Assembly: GCF_041820985.1 (NCBI RefSeq) | Contig: NZ_JBGUAU010000011.1 | Coordinates: 124,001 to 188,000, forward strand | Length of the DNA: 64,000 bases | Reading direction: 5' to 3' | Origin: Evansella sp041820985 | Lineage (GTDB): Bacteria > Bacillota > Bacilli > Bacillales > Salisediminibacteriaceae | Shown: piece after piece, positions 8,999-16,622 of the stretch | Position numbering within the stretch: the stretch's first letter is position 1 | Layout: each line of letters starts with the position of its first letter | The notes under the pieces: generated by a model | The model's input: only the letters and a program-made list of their open reading frames with translations | What the model was told of the DNA's origin: nothing | Database searches by the model: none | Translations under genes and position numbers: made by a program

Positions 8999-11185
8999 AT
9001 GGAAAGTTATTTTCATATAAATGATAGTATTTATTCTAAATTACAAGATAATGTGGAAGAAGTTTTGTCTATTATTTCAAATCGTTATATTGGATGTAAC
9101 CCACCGCATCCGGTTGTCTATCGTGTATTTAATAAAGACGGATTAACTAGATTAAAAGATTATCGATATCATTTCAATTTTGGTGAAAAGTTCCCAGAAT
9201 GTAAGGATGGGCAATATGTCTATGCCTGGGGGAAAATGTGGCAAGATAAGGAAGCGCAATGTATGTTTGCAGTGAACTGCTACGGGCCAGTTCACCTATA
9301 TGTGAATGGTGATTTAGCATATAAATCTACAATAGTAGAAGAATTAGACCCTAGTAAAAAAGTAGGCTTTCGCTTAACGCTAAAAAAAGGATGGAATCAT
9401 TTTGTCTTACGTTTTGTAAAAACAACCTCTGGTATAGGTGGGGAATTTGGCACAGGTTCATTCAAAAGACATCCCATGCACTTCTTATCACCAACCATAG
9501 AACGAGATGGTCAAGAAGGATGGATTTTTACGGAGCCTCTTGATCATCCTTTGGAAAAAATTCCTATGGAAACATTGGAGCAAGGGGATACGACAAACTG
9601 GCTACCAGAAACGAAATGGACAGATAATACTCCCGCCACACAAATATCAAAAATCTATGGTTATTATGAAAAATCATATGCACTAGCGTGGGCGAAGTTG
9701 AATGTTACTAACGTTTCACATAAAGAAGTAGTCTTAAAGGGAATTGCTAATGGAGGAATGGCTGTATTCATTGATGACCAAGAAGTGTTTTCTACAGATT
9801 TAAGTGGAAATGTTGAAGTAAAGCTGGAGTTATCATATGGCAAATACGATATTATGGTGAAATCCGTTTGTGAAGGATCCGAGTGGGGATTCCAACTAGA
9901 TTCAAATGATGAAACAGTTACATTGGAGGTTCCTCATCCAATAAAAGGAAGCGATAGTCCTTGGTTATATGTAGGTCCATTTCATATTGATGATAAAATT
10001 GATTTTTCAAAGGTTAAAGAAATAGAAGCATTGAAAGATGGTATAGAGGGGAAAACATATTATCGCCTCGAACAACCAAATACAGCATTACGACCATATC
10101 TAGAAAATAATTTATTTGGTAAATGGGATTATCCATTAGGGGTTACACTTTATGGATTAATTCAAACAGGTAAAGAGTTAAATAGAGAAGATATTGTAAA
10201 TTATACAAAGAATCATATTGAAACTAGTACTTCCTTATATCAGTACTCACTATGGGATAAGGAACAGTATGGTGCTGCAGGTGTAAATAATCAACTTTCC
10301 GCTATTGATAGTTTAGATGATTGTGGTTCCTTTGGTGCTACTATGTTACTTTCTGCCGAAACAGAGACAATAAAAGACCATTCTATCATTGCAGATGATA
10401 TTGCTAATCACATTACAAATATACAAGATAGATTGGAAGATGGAACACTTTATCGAAGATTTGGTAGTGTGGGTTTTATGAAGGATACGATTTGGTGTGA
10501 TGATCTTTATATGAGCACCCCGTTTTTATGTCGTTATTATAGAAACACAGGTGATATTTCGTATTTAGATGATGCTGTAAATCAATTTCTTCGATATAAA
10601 GAGCTTATGTATATTCCTGAGCTAAAAATCATGTCTCATGTATATGATTTTAAATTTAATACAGCCACAAATGTGCCATGGGGGCGTGGGAATGGGTGGG
10701 TAATCTTCTCATTATCAGAGTTACTCGAGGTACTCCCGGAAAATCATGAAAGACGGCCTGAACTATTAACATTTTTCCGTGAACTATCAGAAGGCTTCTT
10801 ACAACTTCAAGGAAAAAATGGTATGTGGCACCAAGTATTAACAGATTCAGAATCTTATGAAGAGACATCTTGTACATCCATGTTTATTTATGCTTATTCC
10901 CGTGGTCTGCGTTTTGGATGGTTAGAAGATAAGGAAAGATATATTCAATCAGTTCTTCGTGGATGGGAAGGGATGGCTAAGATAGCGATAGATAAACTCG
11001 GTAATGTTTACGGAGTTTGTCAAGGTTCTGGATATTCTTTCACAGGAGATTACTATAAAAACGATCTAACATGGATATTGAATGATACACATGGAACAGG
11101 AATTGTATTACTAGCAGGAATAGAAACGGCGAAATTTAAAAAATGGTTAAAAGTAAAACATACGGAAAACAAAGTAGGAAGCTAA
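8999..11185 (+). CDS. GH105 unsaturated rhamnogalacturonyl hydrolase with N-terminal beta domains
   Basis: A protein of about 728 residues. The C-terminal half (from about residue 365) is an alpha/alpha-barrel of the YteR/YesR family (GH105), which removes the unsaturated galacturonate left by RG lyases. Recognisable parts are G-K-W-D-Y-P-L-G-V, D-S-L-D-D-C-G (about 440), W-C-D-D-L-Y-M (about 500, expected to carry the catalytic Asp), W-G-R-G-N-G-W and G-M-W-H-Q-V-L. YteR and YesR are about 340-370 residues, so the ~330-residue N-terminal part, rich in beta-strand and aromatic residues, is an addition, probably carbohydrate-binding beta-sandwiches. No signal peptide is seen. GGAGTG at 8988-8993 best fits the ATG at 8999; earlier GTG/ATG codons at 8981, 8984 and 8996 are too close or upstream. 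Confidence 0.85.
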   Translation: MESYFHINDSIYSKLQDNVEEVLSIISNRYIGCNPPHPVVYRVFNKDGLTRLKDYRYHFNFGEKFPECKDGQYVYAWGKMWQDKEAQCMFAVNCYGPVHLYVNGDLAYKSTIVEELDPSKKVGFRLTLKKGWNHFVLRFVKTTSGIGGEFGTGSFKRHPMHFLSPTIERDGQEGWIFTEPLDHPLEKIPMETLEQGDTTNWLPETKWTDNTPATQISKIYGYYEKSYALAWAKLNVTNVSHKEVVLKGIANGGMAVFIDDQEVFSTDLSGNVEVKLELSYGKYDIMVKSVCEGSEWGFQLDSNDETVTLEVPHPIKGSDSPWLYVGPFHIDDKIDFSKVKEIEALKDGIEGKTYYRLEQPNTALRPYLENNLFGKWDYPLGVTLYGLIQTGKELNREDIVNYTKNHIETSTSLYQYSLWDKEQYGAAGVNNQLSAIDSLDDCGSFGATMLLSAETETIKDHSIIADDIANHITNIQDRLEDGTLYRRFGSVGFMKDTIWCDDLYMSTPFLCRYYRNTGDISYLDDAVNQFLRYKELMYIPELKIMSHVYDFKFNTATNVPWGRGNGWVIFSLSELLEVLPENHERRPELLTFFRELSEGFLQLQGKNGMWHQVLTDSESYEETSCTSMFIYAYSRGLRFGWLEDKERYIQSVLRGWEGMAKIAIDKLGNVYGVCQGSGYSFTGDYYKNDLTWILNDTHGTGIVLLAGIETAKFKKWLKVKHTENKVGS

Positions 11186-11203
11186 GTTATGCTTCCTACT
11201 TTG
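11170..11203 (+). other. Perfect 13-bp stem-loop spanning a stop codon
   Basis: CAAAGTAGGAAGC-taagttat-GCTTCCTACTTTG is a perfect inverted repeat. Its loop contains the TAA stop of the GH105 gene, and it ends about 17-28 bases before the next gene. No T-run follows, so it is more likely an RNA processing or stability element than a full terminator. Confidence 0.7.
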
Positions 11204-11219
11204 CTAAAGAGACAAAAGG

Positions 11220-13682
11220 TTGGTGAATGAGTTGGAGAAGTTAAAAGGGGAATTTATAAACCCATCAGAAGAATTTACACCCATTCCTTTTTGGTTTTGG
11301 AATGGACACTTAACAGAGAAAGAAATAGTAAAGCAAATACACGATTTTTATGATAAAGGTGTTATGGGCTTTGTACTTCACCCTCGACTGGGGATCCCGA
11401 AAGAGATAGAGTATTTATCAGATATATTCATGGAGCTTGTGCATGTGGCAGTTAGTGAAGCGAAGAAGCTAGGTATGACGGTGATTTTATATGACGAGGG
11501 AATGTACCCCTCTGGATCGGCTAATGGTCAAGTAGTAAGAGAGAATCCAAAGTTTGCAAGCCGTGGATTGAAAATGGTAGAACACCCTTGTAAAGTAGGT
11601 GAAAATCAAGTCAAAATTGAACTTTTAGACGATGAGGAAATTGTATCCATTCAAGCAGTGGAAAAAATAACAGATACTTCGATTAAACCGAGTAATACCG
11701 TTTTACTGCAAGAAAACAATGGCAAGGTAGCATTTACTCCACCAAACAGTTCAAATTGGTCCATTTTATTGTTTGTTGAAACGTACTCAAAAGGAACGAT
11801 TCGTGGAATTCACTATGGAGAAGATGATGGAGAGGAAAATGCACCTGCTTCCTCTGATTTGTTGAATCCGGAGGCGGTAAACACTTATATCCGATTAACT
11901 CATGATAAATATTACTCTGTTCTAAAGGATTTCTTTGGTTCTACTGTTATTGCGATGTTTACGGATGAGCCTGATATGCTGGGAAGAAATTCATTACCAA
12001 ACTTAAAGCCTTGGACTAGAGACTTTCTAGCTTATTATACTAGTGCAGGCAATGAAGAAGTGAATTTACCAGCATTATGGTTTGATGCAGGTGCTCATGG
12101 AGAAGAAGTAAGGAAATTGTACCGCAAAACAATAAATCAAAGGCTAACAGAAGCTTACTATAAACCAATAAGCGATTGGTGTAGTACTCATGGAATTTCC
12201 CTAACCGGACATCCTGCAGCAAGTGATGATATCGGATTGCTAGAGTATTTTCAGATACCAGGACAGGATGTTGTATGGAGATGGGTTGCTCCTGAGAAAA
12301 ACTTAGGGATTGAAGGGCATCATTCTACTGCAGGAAAATGTTCTTCGGATGCAGCAAGACATAGAGGTAGAAGAAGAAACTTAAATGAAGTTTTAGGAGT
12401 TTGTGGAATTGATAATAGTTGGAATTTAAGTGCTGGCGACATGAAATGGTATTTCGATTGGTTATTGATTCGAGGGGTAAACCTAATATCGCCTCATGCA
12501 TTCTATTATTCTATAGAAGGAAAAAGTAGAAGCCATGAAAGACCACCTGATGTAGGCAGAAACAATAGCTGGTGGCCATACTATAAACAGTTTGCACAGT
12601 ATATTAAACGGATGAGCTGGATCATGACAGATAGTGTAAATACGACAGAGATCGCTGTATTGTGTGAAGAGGATCATTTGCCTTGGAAAATTGTAAAGCC
12701 ATTATTTGAAAATCAAATAGAGTTTAATTATCTGGAAGAATCATTGTTTTTAACGGAAACGAAAACGAATCAAGGGAAACTAGTGATATCAGAACAACAA
12801 TATACAACAATCCTTGTTGAAGATACAAAGCATTTGGAAACGGAGGTTATTACGGCATTAGAGCGATTTATTGATGAAGGCGGCCTTGTAATAACTTTGG
12901 AAAATACTGGGGTAAATAAGATAAAAGGATCTTTGTTAATTTCCGCTGAATCTGAAATCATCTCTGTTCTAGATCGGCAACGAGAACGCCAGGTTGTTCT
13001 TTCCCCAAGTAATAAAGATATAAGGATAAGTAAAGTAGTGAAATCAGATAAAACTTTTTATGTAGTGGTGAATGAAGGGGAAGAGAATTATGAAGGAAAT
13101 CTCTCTATTTCAGAAGTAGGCATGGTAGAGAAATGGGATGCATGGAAGGGCACTATTAACGAAGTTGGAGTGCAAAAATTTGGTGATAGTATTGCAGTTC
13201 CAATGAAGTTGAATCGAAGAGAATCAATTATTTATAGTATAGAGATGAACGAAAATCCAGAACTTCTAGGAAATGAGACTCTATTGTCTGATGTTAAAAG
13301 AATGGAAATAAATGAAGATTGGAAAATCTCTCATGCACCGATTGGGAAAAAAAGTTTGCAATCATGGACAGAGTGGAAAGGCATGGAACATTTTTCAGGT
13401 TCTGTCACGTATGAGACTTCGTTTACTCTAAACAAAGAGGAATTACAATACACCCCAATATTAGACCTAGGCGATGTTTATGAAATTGCAGATGTTACCA
13501 TAAACGGAGTAAATATTGGAGTAAAAATGTGGGCCCCGTATGAGTTTCAACTACAAGAAAATTTACTTAAAATAGGAGAGAATACTCTTCATATGAAAGT
13601 AATCAATAACAAAGCAAATGAAATGGATGAAGTATCACTAAAGTCGGGATTATTAGGACCAGTTTCCCTTAACCTTAAGTAA
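11220..13682 (+). CDS. GH106-like glycoside hydrolase (alpha-L-rhamnosidase candidate)
   Basis: About 820 residues without a signal peptide. The opening P-F-W-F-W-N-G (residues 23-29) followed by V-L-H-P-R-L-G and L-Y-D-E-G-M-Y-P-S-G-S-A resembles the GH106 rhamnosidase-type TIM-barrel family. Other features are M-F-T-D-E-P-D and G-H-H-S-T-A. The C-terminal ~150 residues look like a galactose-binding-type jelly roll (D-V-T-I-N-G-V-N-I-G). In this locus the natural role is removing rhamnose from RG-I fragments after the GH105 step; the exact bond is not shown by the sequence. The start is uncertain: TTG 11220, GTG 11223 or TTG 11232 are possible, and GGTGA at 11222-11226 favours the last. Confidence 0.75.
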   Translation: MVNELEKLKGEFINPSEEFTPIPFWFWNGHLTEKEIVKQIHDFYDKGVMGFVLHPRLGIPKEIEYLSDIFMELVHVAVSEAKKLGMTVILYDEGMYPSGSANGQVVRENPKFASRGLKMVEHPCKVGENQVKIELLDDEEIVSIQAVEKITDTSIKPSNTVLLQENNGKVAFTPPNSSNWSILLFVETYSKGTIRGIHYGEDDGEENAPASSDLLNPEAVNTYIRLTHDKYYSVLKDFFGSTVIAMFTDEPDMLGRNSLPNLKPWTRDFLAYYTSAGNEEVNLPALWFDAGAHGEEVRKLYRKTINQRLTEAYYKPISDWCSTHGISLTGHPAASDDIGLLEYFQIPGQDVVWRWVAPEKNLGIEGHHSTAGKCSSDAARHRGRRRNLNEVLGVCGIDNSWNLSAGDMKWYFDWLLIRGVNLISPHAFYYSIEGKSRSHERPPDVGRNNSWWPYYKQFAQYIKRMSWIMTDSVNTTEIAVLCEEDHLPWKIVKPLFENQIEFNYLEESLFLTETKTNQGKLVISEQQYTTILVEDTKHLETEVITALERFIDEGGLVITLENTGVNKIKGSLLISAESEIISVLDRQRERQVVLSPSNKDIRISKVVKSDKTFYVVVNEGEENYEGNLSISEVGMVEKWDAWKGTINEVGVQKFGDSIAVPMKLNRRESIIYSIEMNENPELLGNETLLSDVKRMEINEDWKISHAPIGKKSLQSWTEWKGMEHFSGSVTYETSFTLNKEELQYTPILDLGDVYEIADVTINGVNIGVKMWAPYEFQLQENLLKIGENTLHMKVINNKANEMDEVSLKSGLLGPVSLNLK

Positions 13683-13707
13683 GGTTTCTGAAATGTAATT
13701 TTATTAA

Positions 13708-13975
13708 TACTCTACCCGAGTGAAGATACATACAGGGAAGAATATGCACGAAGAGGCAGAATGAAAACACGATATGGGTCATCTTGATAATCTTCCCTAT
13801 ATATGGAATTAACGTAGGTCCGCGAACTCCTGTGAGAAGCAGAGCAACGGTTAGCCACCGCAGCTCCCCACAGGAAAGGGAGTGGGCAGTAGCGAATGGA
13901 ATAGAAACCAACAATATTAGGAATACTAGATAAGTTAACCACCAATTGATATTACCTATTTTCAGGGTAAACTCT
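13708..13975 (+). repeat. R1 structured repeat, copy b
   Basis: This copy fills the 319-base gap between the GH106-like and DUF1961 genes. It carries GAACTCCTGTGAGAAGCAGAG, then CCCCACAGGAAAGGGAGT and AGCGAATGGAATA ... AACCAACA. The internal variable hairpin present in copies c, d and e is absent. The ends look like short inverted repeats: CTCTACCC on the left, GGGTAaACTCT on the right. CCTGTG can pair with CACAGG, keeping the main stem. Confidence 0.75.
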
Positions 13976-14001
13976 ATAAACGGAAATGAAAGGAGAAAAT
14001 C

Positions 14002-14697
14002 ATGAGATATAGAAAATTTGAGGTAGAAAAACTATTATATAATAACCCTCTATCAAACGATAAACATGTAAAAGATTGGATCTTGGAAGGAAAAGCAAAA
14101 ATTTCATTTAAAGAAGACAAACTACATTTACAAAACGAGTTAGATCCAGAAATACATGGTGATAACGCCCATTGGGTATATTGGGCCCCTAAAGATTTTC
14201 CTGATAAGATTATGATAGAATGGGAGTTCTATCCCATTGAAGAACCAGGATTATGTATGATATTTTTTGCTGCAAAGGGAGAGAATGATCTAGATTTATT
14301 TGATTCATCTCTTCCAAAGCGGGAAGGGAAATATCCTCAATACCATTCTGGATCTATTGATACGTTACATTTATCATATTTTCGTCATAAATGGGAAGAT
14401 GAGAGAGCATTTAGAACGTGTAATTTAAGGAAAAGTAAAGGTTTTCACTTAGTTGCACATGGTGCCGACCCTTTACCTCCAGTAGAAGATGCAAGACCAC
14501 CTTATTTTTTGAAGCTAATCAAATATGAAGGAATTGTTCAATTTTCAATTAATGAGCTCCCTGTTTTAGAATGGGAAGATGATGGTGAAACATATGGTCC
14601 TATTTATAGTGGCGGAAAAATAGGGTTCAGACAAATGGCACCAATGAAAGCAGCGTATGCTAACTTAAAGATTTCACAAGTTACGTTAGTAGATTAA
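14002..14697 (+). CDS. YesU-like DUF1961 protein
   Basis: A 231-residue protein similar in length and layout to B. subtilis YesU (DUF1961), with a predicted concanavalin-like beta-sandwich. Features are H-W-V-Y-W-A-P, I-E-W-E-F-Y-P, C-M-I-F-F-A-A-K-G, the histidine-rich Y-H-S-G-S-I-D-T-L-H-L-S-Y-F-R-H, and the C-terminal G-G-K-I-G-F-R-Q-M. No signal peptide is seen, so it probably acts in the cytoplasm. In Bacillus the gene sits in the yes RG-I cluster but its reaction is unknown. A role in processing or binding imported RG-I fragments is inferred. AAAGGAG stands 8 bases before the ATG. Confidence 0.8.
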   Translation: MRYRKFEVEKLLYNNPLSNDKHVKDWILEGKAKISFKEDKLHLQNELDPEIHGDNAHWVYWAPKDFPDKIMIEWEFYPIEEPGLCMIFFAAKGENDLDLFDSSLPKREGKYPQYHSGSIDTLHLSYFRHKWEDERAFRTCNLRKSKGFHLVAHGADPLPPVEDARPPYFLKLIKYEGIVQFSINELPVLEWEDDGETYGPIYSGGKIGFRQMAPMKAAYANLKISQVTLVD

Positions 14698-14830
14698 TTT
14701 TTTGTACTTTAAAAATGTTTCCCTTCACAAAGGATGAAAGTGTAAGGAAAAGTTTCAGGAGTGTGTATTCACTATAAAGGGAAAGTAGATTAATAAGTAA
14801 CAAAGTAGTATTATAGTAGAATACTACACA

Positions 14831-14868
14831 CGGAAGGACTTTCTCGATGAGTAGTCCTTTTGATTTTT
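14831..14868 (+). terminator. Rho-independent terminator
   Basis: AAGGACT-ttctcgatgagt-AGTCCTTTT followed by GATTTTT. It ends the DUF1961 transcription unit and separates the RG-I locus from the AEC transporter gene. Confidence 0.75.
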
Positions 14869-14879
14869 CCTAGAAAGTT

Positions 14880-14911
14880 TCCGTGATAAGAGGGCGCCTT
14901 GCGCTTTTCCT
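14880..14911. repeat. R2 repeat fragment (GGGCGCCTTGCGCTTTTC)
   Basis: CGTGATAAGAGGGCGCCTTGCGCTTTTC closely matches the right end of the longer element at 62243-62363 (GTGATGAGAGGGCGCCTTGCGCTTTTC). It is a dispersed, apparently non-coding repeat end. Confidence 0.6.
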
Positions 14912-14938
14912 TATGAATAAATCTTTGGTGGTGTCGAA

Positions 14939-15835
14939 ATGGCAATTTTTTTAAACGTAGTATTACCAGTTCTGCTGGTGTTCTTTACAGGGTACCTAGT
15001 ACAACTGTGGAAAAAGATCGATATTAAGCCGATATCAACAGCAGCGATATATATCATGACACCAACTCTTGTTTTTCGTACTTTTTATACTGCAGAAATT
15101 AATGTTCAATATTTATACATGATTATTTTCTGTTGTATGCTTTTATTTGCACTTATTATTATCAATAAAATATATAGTAAAATAAGGAAATACCCTACAG
15201 ACTTAGAGAGTGGATTAATTTTATCAACGGCTTTTATGAATTCTGGTAATTATGGAGCACCTATTATCTTGTTTGCTTATGGAGAAGCGGGCTTTGTTTA
15301 CGCAATTATCTTTATGGTTTTACAGGCAATGATCATGAACTTCTTTGGTGTTTACTATGCAGCAAAGGGCCGAGCAGGTATACGTACATCCTTGAAAATG
15401 GTATTTAAAATGCCAGCAACCTACGCTTTATTAGTGGCAGTTTTTATTCGAGTCTTTGACCTTTCTTTACCTGGTAATCTGTTTATGACAATTGATATTA
15501 TTGCAGAAGCTACAATTCCAACTGTCATGATTATTTTAGGGATGCAATTAGCAAAGATAAAGTGGGGAAATTTTGAATGGGGAAAAGTATCATACGGTGT
15601 GTTTGTCCGTCTTATTATCTCACCAATTATTGCATGGGGCATAACTTTACTTCTACCTTTAGATCCATTATTAACAAAAGTAGTTATCGTATTAGCGGCA
15701 ACTCCATCCGCAGCGACGATTGTCATGTATGCTATAGAATTTAATTCGAAGCCAAGATTAGTTTCTAGCATTACACTAATATCAACATTACTCAGTATCA
15801 TTACCATTACATTATTGCTTGCAATCTTAGGATAA
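14939..15835 (+). CDS. AEC-family transporter (auxin efflux carrier-like permease)
   Basis: A 298-residue, almost entirely hydrophobic protein with about ten predicted membrane helices in two halves. It carries the conserved segments expected of the AEC/Mem_trans family: N-S-G-N-Y-G-A-P-I near residue 100, I-P-T-V-M-I-I-L-G-M-Q-L-A near 195, and A-T-P-S-A-A near 260. Bacterial members export or exchange small organic acids such as malate or malonate; the substrate here cannot be told. It is flanked by terminators on both sides and is probably monocistronic. The ribosome-binding site is weak (GGTGGTG). Its place beside sugar-acid pathways suggests organic acid export, but that is only context. 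Confidence 0.85.
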   Translation: MAIFLNVVLPVLLVFFTGYLVQLWKKIDIKPISTAAIYIMTPTLVFRTFYTAEINVQYLYMIIFCCMLLFALIIINKIYSKIRKYPTDLESGLILSTAFMNSGNYGAPIILFAYGEAGFVYAIIFMVLQAMIMNFFGVYYAAKGRAGIRTSLKMVFKMPATYALLVAVFIRVFDLSLPGNLFMTIDIIAEATIPTVMIILGMQLAKIKWGNFEWGKVSYGVFVRLIISPIIAWGITLLLPLDPLLTKVVIVLAATPSAATIVMYAIEFNSKPRLVSSITLISTLLSIITITLLLAILG

Positions 15836-15850
15836 ATAAAAATATAAAAG

Positions 15851-15885
15851 ACGGTATCTTACTTTAAAGTAAGGTACCGTTTTTA
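15851..15885 (+). terminator. Rho-independent terminator
   Basis: ACGGTA-t-CTTACTTTAAAGTAAG-g-TACCGT followed by TTTT, immediately after the AEC gene. Confidence 0.92.
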
Positions 15886-15903
15886 CATTGCTCTCGATAA
15901 TAC

Positions 15904-16171
15904 GTATTTTCAGTAGACCTCCATGCAAGTAAAAATTTGCACCATGATGGATCAAAATACTTTATTAGATATATTAGTAACAATAACTGTATATGCAATG
16001 AGCACATGTCCACGAACTCCAGTGGGAAGCAGAGCAGAGGCAAGACACCGCAGCGACGTAGTCGCGGAGGGGGCTCGGCAACTCCCCACAGGAAAGGAGT
16101 GGACTGGAGCGAATGGAATATTAACCAACAAAATTTGTAATACTAGATTAGTTTGACTACCATGAACCCAT
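15904..16171 (+). repeat. R1 structured repeat, copy c (first of a tandem pair)
   Basis: A full-length copy, 268 bases. Left end CAGTAGACCTCCATGCAAGT with a small hairpin (TGCAA ... TTTGCA); core GAACTCCAGTGGGAAGCAGAG (from 16014); internal hairpin GCGAC-GTA-GTCGC (16053-16065); then CTCCCCACAGGAAAGGAGT (16082-16100) and GGAGCGAATGGAATATTAACCAACA. GTGGG pairs with CCCAC and ACTCC with GGAGT to make the long stem. Short reading frames crossing it have no ribosome-binding site. Confidence 0.8.
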
Positions 16172-16455
16172 GTATTTTCAGTAGACCTCCATGCAAGTGA
16201 AAATTTGCATCATGGTGGATCAAATACTTTATTAGATATATTAGTAACAATAACTGTATATGCAATGAGCGCAGGTCCACGAACTCCAGTGGGAAGCAGA
16301 GTAGGGGCGAGACACCGCAGCGACGGAGTCGTGAGGAGGCTCGGCAACTCCCCACAGGAAAGGAGTGGACTGGAGCGAATGGAATATTAACCAACAAAAT
16401 TTGTAATACTAGATTAGTTTGACTACCATGAACCCATGTATTTTCAGGGTAGACT
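16172..16455 (+). repeat. R1 structured repeat, copy d (second of a tandem pair)
   Basis: A near-identical direct repeat of copy c, about 266-268 bases later. The internal hairpin reads GCGAC-GGA-GTCGT (16320-16332), where G pairs with T and the stem is kept. The right end is TATTTTCAGGGTAGAC. Together copies c and d occupy most of the 787-base gap upstream of rhaEW. Confidence 0.8.
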
Positions 16456-16499
16456 TTATCAACGATTTACTAAATATATATAGCCAATAATATGTTTTA

Positions 16500-16513
16500 T
16501 AAAAGCGATTTCA
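16500..16513 (+). promoter_or_regulatory. cre-like site upstream of rhaEW
   Basis: TAAAAGCGATTTCA has one mismatch to TGWAANCGNTNWCA and is nearly the same as the site upstream of the acetylesterase gene. CcpA repression in good carbon sources is the likely role. Confidence 0.6.
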
Positions 16514-16528
16514 AAAAAAATAAAAAAT

Positions 16529-16562
16529 AAACAAAAATGTATTCAAACACAAACAAAAATAT
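16529..16562 (+). promoter_or_regulatory. Candidate DeoR-type operator (AAACAAAAAT direct repeats)
   Basis: AAACAAAAATGT (16529-16540) and AAACAAAAATAT (16551-16562) repeat with 22-base spacing, two helical turns. The same decamer is duplicated upstream of rhaD at 40041-40060. The DeoR-family gene downstream is the obvious candidate regulator; this is inference. Confidence 0.45.
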
Positions 16563-16622
16563 GTTACCCTATACATACGGAACTAATCAAAAACAAAACA
16601 AAATTTAACTGGGGGAAATACC

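Noticed and set aside
15421..15807. 128-codon minus-strand frame inside the AEC transporter gene
   Set aside because: It is antisense to a clear membrane protein; no ribosome-binding site or family resemblance.
15923..16397. Short frames (60-85 codons) across the tandem R1 copies
   Set aside because: They fall wholly inside the structured repeat, lack ribosome-binding sites and differ between the two copies.
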